Of a stretch of DNA of 57,135 nt, positions 25,501 to 36,899 are shown piece after piece. A program made the translations under genes and the position numbers. The notes below the pieces were generated by a model. It was not told the origin of the DNA, made no database searches, and saw only the letters and a program-made list of their open reading frames with translations. The stretch lies in the NCBI GenBank assembly GCA_029747585.1, contig JAPEVF010000264.1, forward strand, positions 1 through 57,135. Reading direction: 5' to 3'. Within the stretch, counting starts at the first letter, position 1. Every line of letters begins with the position of its first letter. This stretch comes from Pleurotus djamor. Its lineage: Eukaryota; Basidiomycota; Agaricomycetes; Agaricales; Pleurotaceae.

Positions 25501-26879
25501 CTTTTTCTTTGCTTGACTCGAGCTCACATGTTTGACAGAACGTGAACTTTCACCTTCGAGCCGGGTCATTGAGGCGTTCCCTCGTCCTCCAGCGTTCCGC
25601 TCTACAGACCGTAGGAACGATGGTACCAAGCGTCGCTCTGTTGATTCCAGTCTCCTTCTGGGTACAATGGAAGATGTCAGTCCCGAGGATCCCATTTTCG
25701 TCCTTCGCCGTTCTGTTGCATATCGCTCCTCCAACGCTCGTCATCGCCTTTCCGCACCTTTGGATGAAATAGCCTTGCAGCACCTGCATCAAAGCCGTGA
25801 ATATGAGGCGAGCTCAAGCTCCGATCCTTCGAGCCCTGTCACGGAAGACGGGAAGCGACCACTCACGAGACAGGAAATCATCGCTGCTCAACGACGCGCC
25901 ACGCAGGCTAATCAGCGAGCGATACTCACCACACAGACCAACTCTGTCCGTGGTGTGGATGTCTTACTCCCTGGGAATGCTATGCTTCGTAGTTCTCGAT
26001 ACGATTCTGGTGACAAGATGCGTTACTCCTATGTCCAACCAGATGGTGAAGCCTACGATATCAGTGATATCATCGAGGAAGAGTGGCAAGAAGGCAGTGT
26101 TTCGGGCAAGGGTGATCTTTTAGATAGTATGCTTGTGCGGAGCAAGGATGGCTATGGTGACAAGCTTGACCGCGTGTTGAACAAAATCAAGACCGGAAAA
26201 GCGAGACAACGACAAAGGGAGAGCGTCTCTCAGTCCAGTTTCACCTCGATCGAGTCAGCTTCGCCTTCTGAATACTCGTTGGACCGATCTCGGTCGGCTA
26301 CGCCTGGCTCGGCTGGATTACTATCCAGGACACCCATTCCCAATGAGACTGTCTCCAGGTCTCTCTCCCCCTCAGGACCAGGAACTGCTACGCCAAGGCC
26401 TGGAACCGTGACTCCCACCGCCAAACCCGACTATCCTGGCCCCAGCCGAAGAAACCCATCGATCGCCTCTGTCGTTTCGGATGTCACGGGCTACGCTACT
26501 CCTACAACGCAATTCTCACCGTCGGAAAGCCCAAGAAAAACCTCTACGCCTAAGCCGTACGCTCAGAGAAAGCGAGTTGTCATCCCTAAAGACGATTTTG
26601 GTTTGACCCAGATGTTGGCTGTTATCGAGTTGGGCGCTATTAAACCCAAGGAGCCATCGAAGCCGCTGGACCCGGTTGACAAACTCCTCTTTGGTGCTCC
26701 TCTTGACCTTGAATCGTTACATCCCCAAGTACGGGATATCTACGCTCATTCATTCAAAGAATTGGAAGAGTTTGATAAGGTATAGTCTCCTCTTTGGTGA
26801 ATAACTGGTGATAGGGCTGACATCCTTCGTTGACCAGACTCTCGATGACTATCTATTCCACGTTATAGCCTCTCATTAA
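22594..26879 (+). CDS. SH3 and Ras-association-like domain polarity protein (Bud14/Tea4 type)
   Basis: Likely scaffold of cell polarity. Bud14 in budding yeast and Tea4 in fission yeast share this SH3 type and recruit PP1 to growth sites. Acidic N terminus, then the SH3 domain: DFDLVYSLHSFAATVEGQAN, SLFLMDDSNSYWWLVRVLK, GYIPAENIETPFERLARLNK. A Gln/Glu/Arg-rich coiled-coil segment follows, with a serine run and KRxD-type basic patches. Next is a Ras-association-like domain (DLNVIRVFAGKNLQTEATFK to LVVFETLAE) and a second ubiquitin-like stretch (KKIFIFPKNVTVAEVIELGL). The Ser/Pro-rich tail ends in a short last exon: DK joins TLDDYLFHVIASH, stop 26877-26879, across an intron starting at 26780, so the in-frame TAG at 26783 is probably intronic. 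Four exons, about 1,370 residues. The start could instead be the in-frame ATG at 22672. Confidence 0.83.
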
Positions 26880-27463
26880 GTTCTAGAATACTCGCTCTTT
26901 TGGATCTATTTATTATCAGTCACCGCTAACGTACACTATTCTTCTTATGATCTTGAAGGAGGCTTTAAATGCCTCACCGTGCCAGCTCTTATCGCGACGG
27001 CGATCAATCGCCGCGCCTTGAGTCTTCTATGCACGTTCGCCGTGACTAGTAACAAGTCATTCTCCCTGTATTTTCCCAGCACCAACATCGTGAGTCAGTC
27101 CAGCGACCGACGCGCTTCCCCGAAATGGAAATACGTCGGCGGTTCCGATTCTAAATATGGCAACCCCGACGCCCTTCAACCTGAAACATGATACCCCTTG
27201 CGCCCCATCTCTAAATGGGGTCAGAATATGTTCCTAGACCTAGTCAAATCTCATCACCAACGTTTCCACGACGCGTACGTTGATGGAACAAGTGACCATA
27301 TAACCGTATGCCTGTGTGGAACATGTTGCGGGCACGCCTTTCTGACTTTCAATTGTTTTTCAGGGTTTTCAGGTATCCCTACCGAGTCCGAAGACATCGC
27401 GGCTACTCAGGAGACTACTTAAGAAGCCCGCCTTCTCGTACCATTTCATCGTTTACCCCACTG
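26880..27463. other. Intergenic spacer
   Basis: About 580 bp between the SH3 gene and the ankyrin gene, probably with the latter's promoter and leader. Short frames are present without motifs; no TATA box is obvious. Confidence 0.5.
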
Positions 27464-30400
27464 ATGTCTGAGCCCAATCTTTTCTTGCAACGCGTCGCTG
27501 GATTGCCCGAAGGCCCTGGCGTTCTCCTTGACGACGTACTCCAACCGTCTTTGGAGTACGAAGCTGAGCTGCGTCGCCTTTTCGCAACCAACAGGGACTC
27601 AGAAGTCTTGAACGATCTTCATGTCGGCCTCGTCGACGTATTCGATGCTCCGGATGCTATCAAAAAGACGCGTGCCCGGGTCGTCAAAGATGAAGAAGAA
27701 GACTTATCTGCAAAGCACATCATGCCCCTTTCGTCGACCGATCGCCGCAAAGATGGTGATCTAGCTATGGTGCCATCCATGGAAGAGTTCAAGAAGAATT
27801 GGGCTGTCTTTAGCGAAGGATCCCTCAACGCGCTTCCCCTTGGAATCAATGGCTGGGACAACGTCGTCGCTGCCGGAGGATCCGTCTTGGCATGTTTGAC
27901 CCCTCTTCCCCAGGAAGCTCAAACATCGAAACGCAACATGAGGAAATGGTTCCATACCGAAAAGTACCCTACTTCCGATGTTGATTTGTTCCTATACGGG
28001 ATGACCGCAGAGCAAGTCAGTATCGTTCCCGTTCTCAATTGAGTTTTCATTCACAGTATCCATGAATATAGGCCGAGGTGCGCATCAATGAAATCTACGA
28101 AGCCGTCAGAGATAGTGTCCCATGGGACGTGACTTGCGTCCGCACTCGGCACACTGTATCTATTCACTGTAATATTTTCCCACTCGTTCAACGCCTCTTC
28201 GCTGAGTACTTCTCGTAGCTCAATACCCTTACCGCTCTGTCCAAATCGTTCTCCGCCTCTACAAATCCCCTGCTGAGATCTTGGCCGGCTTTGATATCGA
28301 CGCTCCTTGCGTTGCTTATGATGGTTAGTCACAGTCACCTCCTCAGTCCAACACATCTCCGACTTATCACTCTTCCAGGTCAAAAGGTTTGGGCCAATCC
28401 ACGCTCCGTCGTTGCCATGATGCGGCAAGCCAATACCGTCGACATGACCCGAAGATCTCCTTCTTACGAAGTCCGTCTGTGCAAGTATTCCTCTCGCGGC
28501 TATGAGGTGTATGTTCCGACGCTCAACCGCAAAGAGGTCGATCCTACGGTATGTATAGTTACATCGTTCAGTTTGGCCTTCGCTGATGGATTATCTCATC
28601 TAGATATACGAACGTGCGATCGGCCGTATCACCGGACTGGCTCGACTCCTAGTCCTTGAAAAGCTGGCCAATCCGACGTCCCGGGAAGCATTCCTGCAAT
28701 TCCGCCGTTCGCTGCGTGGGCGACCCAATGACAACAATACTTATCGAAGGGACAGAGGGCGCAAATATAAAGGAGACCTCAAAACGGAGAAGTCGATTCT
28801 CGACGATCTTGCGATGAATGACTACGATGTCACCTCTCTGCACATTCCGTATGGGCCCGGATGGGATGCTAGGCGAATTGACAAGCTGATTTACCAGACT
28901 GTAAGTACAAGACCTTGACTTCAATCACTCAATAACAAGACGAGACTAACCACTTACTCTAGGATTTGGGAATGAATTGTCAGTCTTCTCATCCTCCGCC
29001 TTTTTGTCATTTAATAACTGACGAACTCTTCAGCGCCGTTTAACCCGAAGAATAAAGAACGACGCCTCCATCGTCACCCTGCATTCTTCGGCACGATGAA
29101 GGAGGCTTTGGATGATTGTTGCGAGGTGAGCGCCATGAACGCCTCGAAGCATTGTCAATGCATTGACTTTGTCCTATCGTGCTAAGTGCTGCCCTGACCC
29201 AATCGACGATGATGAGAGGGAGCTTCAAAAGAAGGAAGACGACACATACACCCGTGGGCGAATCAGGTCCGTTCAGAATATTGTGATAAACGTACTCCTG
29301 CTAACGTATCTGCAAAGCTTCATCGAGGAGGACCCCGGTCGTCAGAGTATGACGGGTTCCTTTAATCCCATTGACGTCGGTGAATGGAGCGAACAAGCCT
29401 ACATTGGTCCAACCGAGAAATTCTTTGGCGCAATCGTGGTCGGCGATTTACAGGCTATAAAGTCGTTGATACAGGAGCAAGAAGATCTCGACGCTGCTGA
29501 GGCTGCCGCTGCTGAAGAAGCAGAGTCGCAAAAAGCCGCTACAGCTATGGACAGCGATGATCCTGAAAAGGAAGACGAGAAAAAGGCGGAGGAAGAGAAG
29601 AAGATAACTCATAAGCAGCGCTACATCAACCGCAGGGATCACGTTGGGCGAACCGCCCTACACTTCGCTATCCTTTGCAAGCGGGAGGAGATTGCCTGCT
29701 ACCTTATCGACACCGGCATTCGAATCACTTCTCGTATTTTCGACGGTCGGACAGCGTTGCATATGGCCGTCCAACTTGATCAGCTTTCAGTCGTGAACAA
29801 GCTACTTGCGAAGAGTAAGGAGAATGAAGCAGCAGCCATCAAAGCCGGTTTATTGGAGAAGGAGGACGTCGAAATGACTGACGATGCTGACAAGAGAGTG
29901 CGAGATAGCAGCGACGATGACTGGTCTTCTGAGAATGAAGATGAAGACGTTGAAATGACCGACGCCGAGGATGAAGATGAAGATAGTGACGACGACGGTT
30001 CGGAGAAACCCAAGAAGAAGGACGCCAAGAAGGCTGACGAGGCTGTGAAAGTAGAAGCCGGGGCCGAGCTTCCCGAACCCGACGAGGACGATCTTGACAT
30101 CTTGGACGTAAATGCGCCTGATTGGGATCTTGCTTTCGCGCCCCTCCACTATGCTGCTCTATTCGGTTCTGTTGTTGTCGTCGAGGCCCTTCTCCGCGCT
30201 AAGGCAAACGTCGCGCTTGCTACGAAGGCGGATAGCTACCGGGCTCCCGCTTTCCTTCCGTTGACCCTCACCGTCGTCCGCGCTGACGAACCCAAGATTG
30301 CCACTCAGGTTGCAGAGACGTTGATCAAGGCTGGCGCCAGGTCTTCCGCCGCGGACGATTCTCTACTGACCACCTTCCATTGGGCCGTTGCCTCCAACCA

Positions 30401-33400
30401 AATACGGGTGGTCGAATGCATTCTCCGATGCGATGAACATGCCACTGCAGTCATTGACTTTCCCGTCATGAACTGGTACGGTATGCTCTTCCCAATTACC
30501 ACTGCCATCTCCAAAGGTTATTACGGCATGGTTGCCCTGCTTCTTGCCCATGGCGCTAAACTGGAACATACTGAAGAGGAGCTGAGCGAAATCAAAGCTT
30601 CCGCTGGGTGCGTCATCTATTGGATGAGCCGTTTGTACATTCTTATTGACCAAAATCGGCAGGCGAAGGGGGCAAAACTATTTGAACCAAGTCACACTCA
30701 CTGAAAAAGTTTGGCCCCCCTTGGAGGTCGCGGTCAACCGATTCGATCCTGTTATTGAAATACTCCTGGCCTTCGGGGCTAACTGTAATGTCTGGCTCAA
30801 GGCGAGCTTTGATTACTCTAGCAATGGTAGGAAAACCATCTTGGACTGGATCAAGGGGGCTATTCCCTGGCTCGATCAACAAATTGTAGAATCTGAAAAG
30901 AAGTTAAAGCCTGAAACCGCGACTAAACTAACGAAGGACGGCTTATCCGCTTGGGAACTTCATGTAGCCAAACTTTTGGAGCCCATCGACGCCCTCCAAA
31001 CGACAACTTCAACTCAGCCCCAACTCCAAGCTCAAGCCCGAATCCAGACCCTCACGGAAGTCAAGAACTACCTCATCGCTTTGGAGAAGAAACTAGTCGC
31101 CAACGGCGCCAAACATGGAGCCGAAATCGACCGAATTCTTGTCGCTGACCAACTATCCTTCGACAAGAACGACAGCCGAAGCTATGGGAATACCGTCGCC
31201 TCCCCACCAGAAGTCCCGTACCAGCATATGAAGTCAAATGTCTACAATCAATACGCAGCTCCGCTCTACGAGAAGAAACTTTACGACGAACTCTACGAAG
31301 CGTGCCATAAAGGGGACAATGCAAAGATTGAAGAGCTCTGCATGCCTTCGAAAACGGGTCAATCCAAGAATAGTCCACTCCAAATTGCGGTCAACATGAG
31401 CAACCCCGATAATCGCTGGCAACCTTATGGTCAGGCCGTTCTCGTATGCTACCATTGTGATGCTTCTAACTTTCAAATCGCACAGGATTCACCCCACTCT
31501 ATGCTGCAATCTCAGCGGGTCATTGGCAAACCGCTCGTCTCATCATCGCCGTCGCCAAAGCTCAGTACAAAGAAAAAGAGAAACAAGCGGACTTTTCAAC
31601 TAAGGATATCGCATTGGGTTGGTGTCGTCTTGTCCAGGCAGAAAACATTTTTTCCTAACTAGCGCATCTTCCAGACTCTGATGATGAGGGCTCAGAGTGC
31701 TCAGATGACTCTGATATGACCGTCGACCAAAAGGAGTTCGAGTTCGTCGATATCGCGAATCGCTCCTCTCAGGTTGAAGCTGAAGTTGGCCCCGGGAATC
31801 TTCTCGACACGACTTTCCGGCACATTTTGACAAACAAAAAGGGAGAGAAATATGTCGCAACGGTGAACTTCCTCCAAAAGGCCATCTACGAGGGAGACCT
31901 TGACACGTTCAAACACGTCGCAGCCCTCCATGCCATTGCCAACTCCAAGTCCATGGACTCCTCCATGCTGAATACGATTATTTCCTGTGACCGAGCGGAC
32001 ATACTAGAGGAGTACATCCGGCGAACAGGTTATGGGATCTCCATCAAACTCGATCCCAAGGACGAGGAGGAGGTTCGGGCCATGAATGACGGTAACCGTG
32101 TCTACCTTGGTCTAAACGTCCACGGCAAAAAGCGAGCCGATTTGGCAAGGAAGAATGACCCTAATGCGCAGAACCATACAACCGAAGTCGCTATTCCCCT
32201 TGTTTGGCTGGCCGCGGCGGATGGCGCCATCAACATCCTGGACTACCTCCATAGTTCAAAACCAGTGTCCGCATTCAAACACTATGCAACCACTGCTGGT
32301 GACGAGAGGGCTCTCAAGTTACGCCGTTTCACTGATCTGGAGACGACACTTCCTGAACTTTTGGGATGGACTATCAACTCCTTGGGTGAATCGCCACTCA
32401 CAGCGGCGATTGTGTCGCAGAAGATCGAGGTCTTGAAGCATATGTATAAGCTTGCTCCCAAACTCATGTCCGCTGGTATGAAACAGCGGTGAGCACTTTT
32501 CCTCGGATTCCTTGACATGTCTCACGAAACTGAAAAACCTTTCAGTGTCAAATTTGTTGGCATGAACCCAATCCAAATTGCGGTATACAAGAACTGCGAT
32601 CCTCAAATGATTGATTTCCTCCTCGCAAATGGGGGTGATCTCTTCGAACATACCGCCAGGTAAGCTGCATGGCCCTCTCATTTCGGACCATTGTGCCTAA
32701 TCATTTTATAGAGGAAATATTTTCCATGACCTGTGCACCAACGCTTCGATCAAGCTCTTCAACCATTTGGTGGCAAAACTCCCTCGTGACGTCGTTGTGA
32801 CTGCCCTAACGGAGTCCGCGAAGAAAACTGGGCGCACGGTTAGTCACCTTTGTCGACACGACTTTGTTATCTGCTCTCACCTCGTTTACTTAGCCTTTAC
32901 ATTGCGCTGTGGAAAACGGCTTTATCGAGCTTGTGGAATTGGTCATCGGAGTCACCAAAGAACCTCTTGTGTATCGCAATCTTGGAGGTTCGACCCCCTT
33001 GCATTCGGCCATTTCGTTGGGGTTCCCTGTTATCACCAAGATCCTCATCGATGCAGGATCGGAAGGGGATCTAGCAACCGAAGACGGCGTTGGCGATCTA
33101 CCCATTGAGACAGCAACTTTCCGAGACACCGTCTGGCGGACTCGAGAACATTTCCCAAGCTTCAAGGGTGATCCAGCAGCTCTGCCTTTCAGCCACGTGA
33201 ACATTCCTTCTGGCCACATCTTCAATGCCAAGAACAAGCAAGACACTGTGCCTGAATTCCGCGACACCGTTAACGACTTGATTGGAAAAGGAAAGCTCAG
33301 GCCAGACGACAAGAAGACAAAACGGTTGCTAGAGTTTGCCAGCGAGCTGGAGAAGATGCTCGCCTCGGAGAGTGCAAGTCAAAAGAAGGAAGAAGATGAG

Positions 33401-33700
33401 AAAGAAAGACGGGAAGCGGAGGAGAGAGAAAAGAAAGGTGAGGTTCCCATTGAGAGGGATTACTGCGACAGGGCCGCCACCTTCAAGGTCGTCAAAGAGG
33501 CCGCCACCACGGTGCAAGCCAATCGCCAGCGCGTCCACCTTATAGACGCACAGAAAGTTGTTATGGGAGGTATGCCGGAGGGAAACGCCGTGAAAGTCGC
33601 AGAATGGAAAGATGAGTTGGAACCTGAAGAGAGCGAAGAGGAGGCGCAGAAGCGTGGAAGCCATATGCTTCGTTATATTGCCATTTCGTCCTTCGCATAG
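27464..33700 (+). CDS. Giant ankyrin-repeat protein with nucleotidyltransferase-like N terminus
   Basis: About 1,850 residues over roughly a dozen exons. It starts MSEPNLFLQRVAGLPEGPGV. The N-terminal domain has AAGGSVLACLTPLP and, about 34 residues later, SDVDLFLYGM, then SQYPYRSVQIVLRLYKSPAE and AGFDIDAPCVAYDG. This resembles the GG/S...DxD pattern of the nucleotidyltransferase fold (my inference). RRSPSYEVRLCKYSSRGYEV and DPT joined to IYERAIGRITGLARLLVLEK follow. The ankyrin region includes GRTALHFAILCKREEIACYL, GRTALHMAVQLDQLSVVNKL and FAPLHYAALFGSVVVVEALL. A spliced repeat GFTPLYAAISAGHWQTARLI and GSTPLHSAISLGFPVITKIL come later. An Asp/Glu-rich insert (about 29860-30110) splits the repeats. 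The tail is Glu/Lys-rich and ends RYIAISSFA. Splices were checked by phase at 28073, 28163 and 31665. Probably a cytosolic scaffold; function unknown. Confidence 0.82.
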
Positions 33701-34091
33701 ACATGACACGGTCTTGATTCTTGTATAAGTCACATTGTAGTACATCTCTTTGTCGTGTTGACGCTCCCCCAAAGTTCCTACCTCATGTCGAGTATTCAAG
33801 GCCATACATTTTCCGTTGGTATTCGGCCATACCTTTCAGACCGAAGTTCGTCAGAAACGGGCAATCGGAGCAAGTGACCAACTTACATTGCATCAAGGTT
33901 TGCAATCTTCTCAGTCAATGCCTGTGCACACTTCAAGCTGACGTGACTACTTCCATTTCATTTACGCCCCTTCCATCGGTAGTTGACGAGAACACATCCC
34001 CTCCTGATGCTAGTGAGTCAATCAGCAAAGCCAATCTATTCGTATCAAGTCCTGGCTCCTTCCATGTCGTAGGTTAGCGCCTGATCACGCA
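33701..34091. other. Intergenic spacer between convergent genes
   Basis: About 390 bp between two convergent stop codons, presumably two 3' UTRs. Nothing else seen. Confidence 0.5.
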
Positions 34092-34580
34092 TCAAAGGGA
34101 AAAATATACTTTTCGGATCTCTTCCAAATCATCTTTGAACCCATCCACCACACTCGCCATCCAAAACTTTCGGAATTTTTCCTTCAGGTCCTTTTCCCTC
34201 TCAAGAGCCGCGTCATCCACAGGCTGCGGCAAGAAAGATGGAATAGGAAGTGGCTGAGGTGAAGGGGACCGAGATGGTAGCCTCCTGGTCGGTGGCTGAG
34301 TCACGGCACCGTCTAGCGTCGCCTTCTGAGAAGCCAAAGCCGTAGTATCGTGCCCATCGGATTCGGAGTCTGACGACGACGATTCTGACGATGACTCCGA
34401 AGATTCTGCAGCCGGCGGGGGCTCTGGTATGCCTGGCTTCAAGGTAGCGGGGCCGGCCCTTGACGATCCGGAATCTGAATCCGAGTCAGACGAAGATGAT
34501 GAAGACGATGCAGCGCGTCGTTTGCGCTTTCTGTGGCGTTTACGTGACGTTTTCACTGTTTTAGCAGGCGGGGGGCCCAT
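34092..34580 (-). CDS. RSA3: RSA3-like ribosome assembly protein
   Basis: Small nucleolar 60S assembly factor. The single exon encodes 162 residues. The N terminus is a basic nucleolar-type stretch (MGPPPAKTVKTSRKRHRKRK), followed by serine/aspartate runs such as SSSSSSSDSDSDSGSS. A Pro-rich linker leads to the C-terminal domain, which defines the call: EREKDLKEKFRKFWMASVVD then GFKDDLEEIRKVYFSL, matching the RSA3 pattern of a short helix, FxKFxM and DDLExIRK. Stop 34092-34094. In yeast Rsa3 works with Dbp6, Nop8, Npa1 and Npa2. Identification rests on about 45 C-terminal residues and overall layout. Confidence 0.75.
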   Translation of the reverse strand: MGPPPAKTVKTSRKRHRKRKRRAASSSSSSSDSDSDSGSSRAGPATLKPGIPEPPPAAESSESSSESSSSDSESDGHDTTALASQKATLDGAVTQPPTRRLPSRSPSPQPLPIPSFLPQPVDDAALEREKDLKEKFRKFWMASVVDGFKDDLEEIRKVYFSL

Positions 34581-35081
34581 CGCAACTTCTTCAAATTCCA
34601 GTAAGTAATAGGTCGACGAAAACTGGGATTGTTGACTGTGGGAATATCGTGCTAATTATGGAAATTAGGCATCCGTGCCGAAGTTGCCGAGTTTACTTCC
34701 TACTTGAGAGTACATGCAACTTGGTCAAATCCAATTCGAATATGCAACCGAACCCGAAGTTTAGCCAAGCCGAAACCATTAAAACCTAAATTTACTCATA
34801 CTCAATCCACGCTTACCCCTACCCCTCCCCCATGAGTGACAGAATATCCCGAAGTTCAAGCCTCCAAGTCCCCGCTGGCTCGCGTATCTTTGACCATCCC
34901 TTCCTGTCAATTCTTTTCCACATTATGCTACTTCTAGCACCTTCTACGCGAGTAGCTCCAGGCACCCAAGGTGAACGTTGAAATCGATCTCAAAGCGGTG
35001 TTATCACATACGCCCGAGTTCCGTTTTTTTTTTTCAACGCTACCGAAGCGAAGGCATTGATTTTATTACGTGGGTCCTCAG
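34581..35081. other. Divergent promoter region of RSA3 and AA9 copy 2
   Basis: About 500 bp. It holds a C-rich tract with two CCCCT boxes (about 34814-34830), a run of 12 T at about 35024-35035, and degenerate AACCGAA/ACCCGAA repeats near 34745. CCCCT is the yeast stress-response element core, but no functional claim can be made here. Confidence 0.45.
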
Positions 35082-35088
35082 TATAAAA
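35082..35088 (+). promoter_or_regulatory. TATA box of AA9 copy 2
   Basis: TATAAAA 70 bp before the ATG at 35152. Unlike the other AA9 copies it is preceded by CTCAG and not CGAGG. Confidence 0.6.
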
Positions 35089-35151
35089 ACACAGGTACTG
35101 CGTCTTTTAGCCCTCAGAGGGATCCTCTGGTGTTTGAATTATCTTCTCGAC

Positions 35152-36584
35152 ATGTTCAAGGCAGCCCTTGTTACCGCAGCTCTCGGAGTACTTCCTCGCG
35201 TTCTCGGACACGGCGGTGTACTCTACTACTCCAACGCTGGAAACTGGTACAACGGCTGGAGGCCATACAATAGTCCCACTGGGCAGTCTACCATCCAAAG
35301 ACCATGGGCTACCTAGTACGATCTATCCCCTTTGCCTCCGAACGCACAATGCTAACCGTACCCTGATCGTTCCATATTATAGTGACCCTATACAAGATCC
35401 TTCCCTGTCTACTATCGCATGCAACGACGACGGCACTTCGCCTGATGGTCAGCTGACCGCCACAGTTGCCGCAGGATCCGCTATCACCGCGTACTGGAAT
35501 GTCCCATGGCCACATCCTTACGGCCCCCAGGTCGGTGCTCGTATCGAAAATAATTCTGATGACTAACGTGCTCATACCTTCTAGCTCACTTATCTAGCTC
35601 AGTGCCCGGGAAGCACTTGCACCGGAGTTGATGCAACGACTTTGAAATGGGTACCGTATCAATCACAATTTCTGGACGAATCGTAACTCACTTTCTTGAC
35701 GTAGTTCAAAATTGATGAGGCTGGTTTACTCTCTGGGACTGTCGGGAACGGATATTGGGGTGCCGGGAAGATGATTGATCAAAACAACTCCTGGACGACG
35801 ACTATCCCCAGCAGTGTTCCCAGCGGAAACTATCTCATCCGTTTCGAGACGATTGCTCTCCATTCTCAACCTGCAGTAAGTGTCCGATATCAATCCTGCT
35901 AAACTATGTATTCCTTACCTTGTTTCGTGTAGCAATTGTACCCGGAATGTGCCCAGATACAGATTACTGGTGGAGGAAGCAGGGCACCTACAGCCGCTGA
36001 GCTGGTGTCCTTCCCCGGGGCTTATAAAGCCTCTGACCCTGGTCGTAAGAATGTTTCCCTCAGTTACATCGACTCTGGGTCCTGACCTTTCTTTGCTAGT
36101 TGCGATTGACCTTTACAGCCAGGCTTCACTGGTACAGAGCACCTACGTCATCCCCGGTCCTCCCCTCTATGGCGGTTCCGTGAGTATCTCCCGACCCCTT
36201 GACGTCGAGGCCAAAAATTCATTCTCTTGATGACAGTCATCTAGCCCTGCCTCGTCAGCTGCGCCGGCGTCTTCCTCGGTTAGACCTACCACGAGCGCGG
36301 CACCTGTGACCACGTCTCGTGTTGCGACAACATCCGCTGCTGGTCCCACCACTACATCCACAGGAACTGTCGCACTTTATGGACAGTGTGGCGGCATTGG
36401 TTACTCTGGGCCGACCACCTGGTAAGTTCATGCGTCACTTGCGCAAAGGATGTCACTAAACTATGTGTACTAGCGTCGCCGGGGCTACTTGCACCGTCCT
36501 TAATGGTGAGCTTACTCTTCCTTGCGTCGAATCACTGACTCATATTCAATACCTTCCGTAGACTACTATTCTCAATGCACGTAA
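35152..36584 (+). CDS. AA9 lytic polysaccharide monooxygenase with CBM1 (copy 2)
   Basis: Secreted cellulose-cleaving copper monooxygenase. The signal peptide [19 protein letters not shown] is followed by mature [17 protein letters not shown], identical over these 17 residues to copy 1. The second brace His is in [12 protein letters not shown]; this copy has one extra residue (Val-Pro in place of a single residue) just before it. The axial-Tyr region reads [15 protein letters not shown] and the Cys pairs match copy 1 ([13 protein letters not shown]). A linker of Ser, Ala, Pro and Thr follows, then CBM1 [34 protein letters not shown]. Stop TAA 36582-36584. About eight short introns. First gene of the same-strand CAZyme run. 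Confidence 0.93.
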
Positions 36585-36899
36585 GCTCACTCGCCTCCTG
36601 TGAGACATTCGGTCCGATGCAAGATACTCTGAATAATTACACATGCATGGTACATCGAAATCAGTTGGCATCGTTTACAAATTGAATGCATTATAATGTT
36701 GAAATTAATCACCCCTAATAAGACCTATAGGAGATGCTTCCCAACACGGCTAGCCTTTCCGCCGACAACCTTGAATGGTAACCACCAGCACTTCTTCACG
36801 CGGAGTGTACCTCTGTCATTATAATGCTCGAAACATCTGTCTGCGCCGTGTGCCACCGCTTTCGGACTCTTCTCTCAACCATCCCTTCGTCACGATAAG
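36585..36899. other. Intergenic spacer
   Basis: 315 bp between AA9 copy 2 and the MARVEL-like gene. Nothing recognisable. Confidence 0.45.

Noticed and set aside
26783..26785. TAG as the stop of the SH3 protein
   Set aside because: It lies inside a good GT-AG intron (26780 to about 26838); splicing adds a plausible coding tail with a stop at 26877.
29780..30149. Reverse frames rich in Ser or hydrophobic residues inside the ankyrin gene
   Set aside because: Shadows of the Glu/Asp-rich coding insert.
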